A stretch of 51,947 nt of DNA from NCBI GenBank assembly GCA_020025515.1, contig JAHHRZ010000017.1, positions 1 through 51,947 of the forward strand, written 5' to 3'. The notes under the pieces are model-generated. The model was not told where the DNA came from and did not search any database. It saw only the letters and a program-made list of their open reading frames with translations. The stretch is from Oscillospiraceae bacterium (GTDB lineage: Bacteria > Bacillota > Clostridia > Oscillospirales > Oscillospiraceae). The translations under genes and the position numbers were made by a program. Shown here in pieces: positions 42,156-49,000 of the stretch (position 1 is its first letter; the number at the start of each line of letters is the position of its first letter).

Positions 42156-42420
42156 TTCCCATGTGCGGTATTACATCCTGTTTGGAACCTATGAGGAGGG
42201 ACTTGCGCTGCATGACATTCTGGACGGAGAGGAGATCCCCAACCGCATCGCACCGGCGCCCCGGGCCATTCAGGGGAAATTGTCCTGCGGCATGTCCCTG
42301 ATGCTCCTGCCGGAACACGTGGAGGCAGCCAAAGCCTGCATTGCACGGCATGAAGCCTCCTATTATGCCATTGTCCCTCTGGAAGGACAGCTCAGATCCC
42401 ATCGGGACCAATATTGCTGA
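42148..42420 (+). CDS. DUF3343 protein, copy 3
   Basis: A 90-residue DUF3343 protein whose start overlaps the preceding gene by 8 bases, implying coupled translation with the double-cubane-type protein. The family motif is APRAIQGKLSCG, with the PxPR-to-Cys spacing two residues longer than in copies 1 and 2. It is the last gene of the yedF operon. Confidence 0.85.
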   Translation: MTDSHVRYYILFGTYEEGLALHDILDGEEIPNRIAPAPRAIQGKLSCGMSLMLLPEHVEAAKACIARHEASYYAIVPLEGQLRSHRDQYC

Positions 42421-42429
42421 CGACAAAAA

Positions 42430-42473
42430 AAGCTCCGGCAGAAACGGGAACCACCTGTTTCTGCCGGAGCTTT
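42430..42473. terminator. bidirectional terminator between the yedF operon and the LysR gene
   Basis: A stem of about 16 bp (42430-42445 with 42457-42472) is flanked by a run of A on the left, giving a long T tail on the minus strand. It thus ends the LysR transcript well and can also stop the yedF operon. Confidence 0.8.
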
Positions 42474-42479
42474 CGGATG

Positions 42480-43397
42480 TTATCCATTTGACTGGGGGCG
42501 ATATGTCTTCAAAAAGGTGAGAAGCTCCTGCTCTGCGGGGGTAAATGCGGCATTTCGCATGGTGGCGAGATAAATTCCACGGGTCAGGCCCTTGGGGTCC
42601 ATCTCAAAAGACAGCACCGTTCCCGCGGCAACCTCCTGCCGAACGGACAGAGAAGAGAGAATGGCCACACCGAACCCGCCGATCACCATATGCTTAATGG
42701 CCTCCGGGTCATCCATGCGGGCCACCACGGAGAGGTTTTTGGAGGAGAGCCCCAGACTTTTTATGTAATTGTGCGCCGTGCGGCCGGTGCCGGAGCCTTC
42801 GGAGCGGGCCACCATGGGTTCCGTCAGCAGGTCACGGCCAAAGGCGCCCCGTTCTTTCAGCATTTGATAGTGGGGAAGATTGGGCGCCACCAGCACCAGC
42901 CGATCCTCTGACAGGGGAAAATAGTCCACGGTTTCCGGCTCGCTGATGGTCCCGACGAACCCAAGCCGGATTTCTCCGCTTTTCAAAAGCTTGTGGATGC
43001 GGGTGCTGTCTCCGTGGCGGAGCACATAGCGAAATTTCTTCTGCTCCCCAAGAAAGGCGGACAGATATTGGGGCAGCAGATACTGCCCGGGAACGGTGGA
43101 AGCGCCCAGAAGAATGGGGCGGTATGGCTCGGCATTGCGGAAAAGGGAGGGAATGGATTTGCAGGTGGCGATGATTTCCTTTGCAATGGGATATAACGTT
43201 TCTCCTGCCGGGGTCATGCAGACTTGGCGGCGGCAATTCCGAATGAAAAGAGGCTTGCCCAGAATCTGTTCCAGAGCCATGAGGTGGGAACTGACTGTGG
43301 ACTGGTTCAAAAACAGCTCCTCCGCCGCCCGGGTGAAGCTGCCGAATTCCACAATGGCGATAAAGATTTCCAGTTGTTTCAGGCTGAATTCAATCAT
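42480..43397 (-). CDS. LysR-family regulator of the selenium-metabolism type
   Basis: A 305-residue LysR protein: winged HTH at residues about 1-60 (FTRAAEELFLNQSTVSSHL) and a periplasmic-binding-like effector domain from about 90 (PILLGASTVPGQYLLP). Its placement at the end of a selenium cluster fits a known LysR subgroup adjacent to Sec genes, so it probably controls the yedF or grd/sel operons in response to selenium status (inference). ATG at 43397 follows GGGAGGA. Effector ligand unknown. Confidence 0.87.
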   Translation of the reverse strand: MIEFSLKQLEIFIAIVEFGSFTRAAEELFLNQSTVSSHLMALEQILGKPLFIRNCRRQVCMTPAGETLYPIAKEIIATCKSIPSLFRNAEPYRPILLGASTVPGQYLLPQYLSAFLGEQKKFRYVLRHGDSTRIHKLLKSGEIRLGFVGTISEPETVDYFPLSEDRLVLVAPNLPHYQMLKERGAFGRDLLTEPMVARSEGSGTGRTAHNYIKSLGLSSKNLSVVARMDDPEAIKHMVIGGFGVAILSSLSVRQEVAAGTVLSFEMDPKGLTRGIYLATMRNAAFTPAEQELLTFLKTYRPQSNG

Positions 43398-43469
43398 ATA
43401 GATCCTCCCTTATGGTGTGTGCCCCCACTGGGAAAGAGGAACGGGCCATCTGCCGGGGCAATGCAAAGA

Positions 43470-43499
43470 CCACCGGCATCCGAGGCGGAATACCGGTGG
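43470..43499 (-). terminator. terminator of rpoD
   Basis: A 10-bp stem (CCACCGGCAT with ATACCGGTGG, one G-T type mismatch position) lies 17 bases past the rpoD stop codon. Confidence 0.6.
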
Positions 43500-43515
43500 T
43501 TTCAGTTGTTCTGGC

Positions 43516-44667
43516 TTAGCAGTAAAAATCCTTGATCTTCTTTGCTCTGCTGGGGTGGCGGAGCTTACGAATGGCTTTGTTTTCGATCTGACGGATTCTC
43601 TCTCTGGTAACGCCAAAGATCTGGCCCACTTCTTCCAGGGTGTGGGTGCGGCCGTCATACATGCCGAAACGCATCCGCAGCACATCGGCTTCACGCTCGG
43701 TGAGGGTGCCCAGAATCTCGGACAGCGCCTCGGCCAACAGGGCGTTGGAGGTGGCATCCGCAGGTCCGGGGGTGTTGTCGTCCTCCACGAAAGAGCCGAT
43801 GGTGGTATCTTCTTCGTCGCCCACGGGGGTGTCCAGACTGAGTGTATCGGCGGCGGTACGGTTGGCCTCGATGATTTTCTCCACCGGGAGATTCAGTTCC
43901 TTGGCGATTTCCTCCATGGTGGGCTCACGGCCCAGCTCCTGCACCAGCTTTCGGTTGCAGCGGGTGGCCTTGTTGATGACCTCCACCATATGCACCGGCA
44001 CACGAATGGTCCGGGCCTGGTCGGCAATGGCACGGGTGATGGCCTGCCGGATCCACCAGGTTGCATATGTAGAGAATTTGTTGCCCTTTGTCCAGTCGAA
44101 CTTGTCCACGGCCCGGATGAGGCCTGTGTTGCCCTCCTGGATGAGGTCCAGAATATGCAGGCCGCGGCCGGAATATTTCTTTGCGATGGAGACCACCAAA
44201 CGCAGGTTGGCCTCTGTCAGCTTGTCCTTGGCACGCTTGTCGCCGGAGGCCACACGCTTTGCCAGCTCAATTTCTTCCTCGGCGGACAGGAGCTTTACCT
44301 GCCCGATTTCCTTTAGATACATGCGAACGGGATCGTCCAGATTGTACTCGGCGGCAAGATCCACCGGGTCCACCAGATCCTCCTCTTCCACATCGCTGAG
44401 ATCCGCATCCCCGCCAAGACCATCATCAAGAGGGGGCAGAGCATCGTCCAGATCCAGCTCCAGATCTGCACCTGTAATCTGAATTCCCAGGGTATCAAAC
44501 TTCTCGTAGATTTCTTCGATCTTCTCCGGGGAGATGTCCAGCTTCTCCAACTCGGCGTTCAACTCGGAAGCACGCAACATCCCGTCTTTCCGGCCTTTGG
44601 CGATCAGGGACTGCAATACGGCATATGAATCTTCGTTTGTTTTTGCGGGCTTCTTTGCGCTACTCAT
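43516..44667 (-). CDS. rpoD: RNA polymerase primary sigma factor RpoD (sigma-A)
   Basis: A 383-residue housekeeping sigma factor. It has an N-terminal region 1.1-like segment, an acidic stretch (DLELDLDDALPPLDD), region 1.2 (DPVRMYLKEIG), and region 2 (TEANLRLVVSIAKKY; WWIRQAITRAI for -10 recognition). Region 3 and region 4 (GVTRERIRQIENKAIRKLRH, -35 recognition) follow. ATG at 44667 follows GGAAGTG. In many Firmicutes dnaG precedes rpoD, but here the upstream neighbour is trmB and rpoD has its own promoter. Confidence 0.97.
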   Translation of the reverse strand: MSSAKKPAKTNEDSYAVLQSLIAKGRKDGMLRASELNAELEKLDISPEKIEEIYEKFDTLGIQITGADLELDLDDALPPLDDGLGGDADLSDVEEEDLVDPVDLAAEYNLDDPVRMYLKEIGQVKLLSAEEEIELAKRVASGDKRAKDKLTEANLRLVVSIAKKYSGRGLHILDLIQEGNTGLIRAVDKFDWTKGNKFSTYATWWIRQAITRAIADQARTIRVPVHMVEVINKATRCNRKLVQELGREPTMEEIAKELNLPVEKIIEANRTAADTLSLDTPVGDEEDTTIGSFVEDDNTPGPADATSNALLAEALSEILGTLTEREADVLRMRFGMYDGRTHTLEEVGQIFGVTRERIRQIENKAIRKLRHPSRAKKIKDFYC

Positions 44668-44724
44668 AATAACACTTCCTCCATCTTCCTAAAACAACAG
44701 TGCAGAAACGACCCATGCACTTTG

Positions 44725-44753
44725 ACTATATCCTGTTTTTTCTGATTTGACAA
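44725..44753 (-). promoter_or_regulatory. sigma-A promoter of rpoD
   Basis: On the minus strand TTGTCA and TATAGT are separated by 17 bases, about 50 bases ahead of the transcript's start codon. Confidence 0.7.
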
Positions 44754-44818
44754 GGGCAAAACACCAGGAATTTTATGAAAAATCGAATGTTTCTCTCCAG
44801 AAATGGAGAATTCCGGTT

Positions 44819-44842
44819 TCTGAGGGGAAAACTCCCCTCAGA
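44819..44842 (-). terminator. hairpin overlapping the trmB stop codon
   Basis: A 10-bp perfect stem (TCTGAGGGGA with TCCCCTCAGA, AAAC loop) includes the trmB stop codon. There is no T run, so termination is likely weak; it may instead protect the 3' end. Confidence 0.45.
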
Positions 44843-45545
44843 TTGTGTCGGATTCTTCGCCCTTTGGGGTGGTTTCGTTCCGGACGGGAGCTTCCGCACT
44901 GGGGGCGATGGGGTGCATGGTGACTTCTACCCGATTGATGGGGGTGCCCATCTCATAGAATTTTTCCTCGTAATCGGTCATAATGCCCACAGGGCCGTTG
45001 GCGTGCAGATCAAAAGTGGTCTGGTCCATGGGCAGGGACAGGGCGGCAAACTCCTCCAGAGAGAACTCGAACAGAGGACGGTTGTCGGTCTTAAAGTGAA
45101 TCTGACCGCCGTCGGCCAGCACCCGGCTGTATTTTTCCAGGAATCCCCGATGGGTCAGGCGGCGCTTTGCATTCTTCTTCCGGGGCCAGGGGTCACAGAA
45201 GTTGATGAACATACCGTCCAATTCTCCGGGGGTAAAGCACTCCTCGATCCGGGCCACATCAATGTCCACAAAAAACACATTTTTAAGGCCCAGCTCCTTG
45301 GCCTTCTCCATGGCCACCACCATGGCATCGGCGCAGCGCTCCATGGCAATGAGAAGCATGTCCGGATTGGCCTGGGCGGTCTGGACGGTAAAGCGGCCTT
45401 TTCCGCAGCCCACCTCAACCCAAAGGCGTGTGCACTGAGGGGCCAGAGAACGCCAGCGCCCTGCCATGGGCTCCGGCTCTCGAATCCACCAGTCGCTGCA
45501 GCGCTCCATCCGGGGCCCCAGATTGGGCTTTTTTCTCATGCGCAT
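44838..45545 (-). CDS. trmB: tRNA (guanine-N7-)-methyltransferase TrmB
   Basis: A 235-residue SAM-dependent methyltransferase that forms m7G46 in tRNA. The SAM-binding motif is VEVGCGKGRF (about 44-53). The family's catalytic and tRNA-binding signature NFCDPWPRKKNAKRRLTH (about 115-132) is intact. The DNRPLFEFSL segment is typical. ATG at 45545 follows AGGAGGAAATT. The C-terminal tail (about 215-235, SAEAPVRNETTPKGEE) is longer than in many homologues and looks disordered. It is a single-gene unit. Confidence 0.95.
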   Translation of the reverse strand: MRMRKKPNLGPRMERCSDWWIREPEPMAGRWRSLAPQCTRLWVEVGCGKGRFTVQTAQANPDMLLIAMERCADAMVVAMEKAKELGLKNVFFVDIDVARIEECFTPGELDGMFINFCDPWPRKKNAKRRLTHRGFLEKYSRVLADGGQIHFKTDNRPLFEFSLEEFAALSLPMDQTTFDLHANGPVGIMTDYEEKFYEMGTPINRVEVTMHPIAPSAEAPVRNETTPKGEESDTI

Positions 45546-45581
45546 GTTAATTTCCTCCTGTAAGCTATAATAAAACAACTT

Positions 45582-45610
45582 ATTATAACAGAAAAACACG
45601 CCGGAGTCAA
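45582..45610 (-). promoter_or_regulatory. sigma-A promoter of trmB
   Basis: On the minus strand TTGACT and TATAAT are separated by 17 bases, about 35 bases ahead of the start codon. Confidence 0.8.
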
Positions 45611-45922
45611 AGGAAAATCACTGCTTTTTGTAGGATAGACAAAGATGTCATTAAATATGCACAATATCCTGCAACCAGTTGGGGGAAAACAGACCAATGA
45701 ATTCCTGCAAACATGATCGCATTTTGTATTTTTCCCACGACAGATGTAAAAATATTGGGAAAACCTGATATTTTTTGACATGCAAATGGAGTGAAATAAC
45801 GGAGATATATAGAGAAATGTGCAACTATTTGCGGAAAAAAGTATTGAAATAACACATATTAAAACCACGTTCGGTAAATTGTACATGCTGTACAGATACT
45901 ACTATATACCTTTTTGGTATTA
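45611..45922. other. AT-rich intergenic stretch, no gene seen
   Basis: The region between two divergent promoters is AT-rich and stop-rich in all frames. I see no RNA motif or long dyad. It could host operators for the large glycosidase gene. Confidence 0.5.
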
Positions 45923-45952
45923 TTGACTTTTTGCACAATGAGAGCTTATAAT
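45923..45952 (+). promoter_or_regulatory. sigma-A promoter of the GH85 gene
   Basis: TTGACT and TATAAT are separated by 18 bases, giving a leader of about 70 bases. Confidence 0.7.
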
Positions 45953-46030
45953 AGTCCCATCAAACGAATTTCTCTATGTAATTTGCCGGAACATCATAGG
46001 GAAATGAGAATGAAATGGAGGAAAAGAAAA

Positions 46031-49000
46031 TTGAAAAAGCAGTTGTTCAAAAGGTCTGTATCCCTGCTTTGCGCCACAGCCATGGTTGTGGGTCTGTGTG
46101 CCGGACTGGCGCAGACGGCATTTGCAGCACTGGGATATTGGCCTGACCCGCTGGAAATCCCCAATGAGTATTATCAGGAAAACACAACCTTACAACCCTA
46201 TGGTTCCTGTTTTCTCATTGATGAACTGAAAAACTGGAGCCCGGACAATGACCCCGATGCCCGGTACAACCGTGGCTCTATCCCTCTGGCCGAGCGCTGG
46301 ATGGGCCCCAATGTGAACCCTCTGGCTTCCCGGGATGCAGGCGTGATGCCTCTGGCCATGGGCAATGCCCGTGCCAGCCAGGGTGCCTCTCAGGGCGGCG
46401 ACGGCGCCTCGGTCTATGCCTTCAACAACTTCCAGTATGTTGAGGTGTATAACTTCTGGGGCGGCTCCTCTGCGGAAGGCCCCATTGCCATTCCTTCTCC
46501 TGAGCTGATCGACTCGGCCCACCGCAACGGTGTCCCGGTCACAGGCACCATCTTCATCCCCTGGGGCGATAGCGTCTATGGCAATCGCTTTGTGCAGGAA
46601 ATGGTAGAAAAGGATGAGCAAGGCCACTTTATCGCTGCGGACAAGCTCATTGAGATTGCCCAGTACTATGGCTTTGACGGCTATATCTTCAATGCGGAAT
46701 CCGGCACCGGCGTTGATGGCTTCAGAGAATTCCTGATCTATCTGCAGGAAAACAAGCCCGATAACTTCACCATCTCCTGGTACAACGGTTCCGGTAATTT
46801 GGGCGAAGGCAGCATTAAATCTTGGATGCAGGACGGGGAAACCCGGATCTCTGACCACTGGTGGCTGGACATGGGCGGCGGTGGATACGGTCCTTCCAGC
46901 AGCGTGGAATCTGCCATTGCTACCGGCGTATCTCCCTGGAAGATCCACTCCACCTGGGAAAACTGGCCGATGACCAATGGTGCCAAGGGTGGCAACTACC
47001 AGTCCCGTCTGGGTGAGGATGGCAAGGTCATCAGCTCCCTGGGCATTCTGGCTCCCACTGCTTCCCTGATGGCTTCCAAGACCCCCGAGGAGTTCATGAA
47101 TGTGCAGGATCAGAAGCTGTGGGTGGGCCCCACCTTTGATCCCTCCTCTACTTACCGTCCTGCTAATCAGTTCTGCGGCTTTGCAAGCCTGGTTGCAGAC
47201 CGTACCCCCGTTCTGGGCACCGACTTCGTTACCAACTTCACCACCGGCAATGGTCACAAGTTCTACGAAGACGGCAAGGTCGTGGGCAAGGAAGACGGCT
47301 GGTACAACCGTTCCATCGGCGATGTGCTGCCTACCTGGCGTTGGATCATCGAGTCCGAAGGCCAGAAGCTGAATGCCATCATTGACTATGCCGATGCATG
47401 GTACGCAGGCACTTCCATGAAGCTGTCCGGCAGCATGGATGCCAACAAGCCCAACCATGTGAAGCTGTACAGCTGCAATATGCAGATTACCGACAAGACC
47501 AAGTTTGATTTTGTCTACAAGACCCCGGTAGACGGCGTCAAGGTGGAGCTGGGCCTGTGCTTCGGCGATACCTATGATGCACAGAACTTCAAGTTCTATG
47601 ACCTGGCCACCACGGCCGACGGTAACTGGAACACCACCACCATTGACCTGTCCGGCGATGCCGGCAAGACCGCCATTGCAATCTCCCTGCGGTTCACCGC
47701 TGCCGATGGTGTCAGCGATTATTCCATCAACGTGGGCCAGATGGCCATTACCACGGACAAGACCGCTCCCGAAGGGGCTTCCAATGTGACCCTGGATGAG
47801 GCAATTTACCCCACCGATAAGAGCATGGAAGCCAGAATCTACTGGGAAAACGGCGAAAATGCCTTCATGAACCGGATTTACCGGGTTCATCAGGACGGCA
47901 CCCGTGAGCTGGTAGGCGTTACCCCTTCCGATGCCTTCTATCTGGGCAGCTATGAGAAGGAAGAGGGCGAGACCGCCTGCACCTTTGAAATTGTTTCCTA
48001 TTCTAAAAATGGCGTGAAGGGCGGCACTGCCACCATCGACATCGCATGGCCCGAAGAAGTGAAGGACGGCTTTGTGCCGGTCTTCGACGAAGGCCCCAAC
48101 CTGGCCCTGAAGATGCCTGCCGTGTCCCTGGCCGGCAGCCCCAACCAGACCGGTGTCCATCAGCTCAACGACGGCACCGTGCTCAACGGCTCCAAGTGGT
48201 GCGTAGACCTGGTAAGCTATGGCGCTGCGGTCATCGACCTGGGCGAAAACAAGGACATCCAGAGATGGGTTACTTACCACGCCAACTGCCCCGGCGCAGG
48301 TGAAGGCGTCAGCTTCAACACGGTCAGCTTCGATCTGCAGTATGCTCCCGATGACGGTAAGCCTCTGCTGAACGGCGATACCCAGGAGAGCCGGAATCGT
48401 ATCTACGAGTTGGATTTCAAGGTAGCGGATACGGTTACCGGAAACAAGCAGGACATTACCGATCGCAACCTGAAAGAGCCGATTACCGCTCGCTACATTA
48501 AGCTCAATGTGACCCAGTCGGATAACTGCCCCTGGACTGCCATCCGTGTCTATGAGCTGCAGCTTTTTGAAAAGGCCGGCATTGACAACACCCCTTCTCC
48601 CTATGAGCGGAATGTCACCGTTCGCAACAATGAAGGTGCCAAGGACCAGGTGATCGTGGACAATGTGCAGATGATTTATTCCTCTGGCTCTTACGCACAG
48701 CAAAACGGTACATTCCATGAGAATACCGGTACGGTTCGCCTGTTTACGGACCTTACCTCCGAAGAACCCATCGCCGTTTCCAAGGCGGTACAGCCCACCG
48801 AGGGTCACAAGCAGAGAGGCGTTGGCGTTGCCACCTTCGAGAATCTGAACCTGAACCCCGAGGGCGGCCGTCTGTACTATGATGTTCTGGACGGCTCCGG
48901 CACGGAAGTCAAGAACAGCCGCCGGGCCAGCGTATACTATGCTCCCGAGACGGGCACCGCCCCCACGGCACCTTCCTCCACTACGCTGGAGCGCACCACC

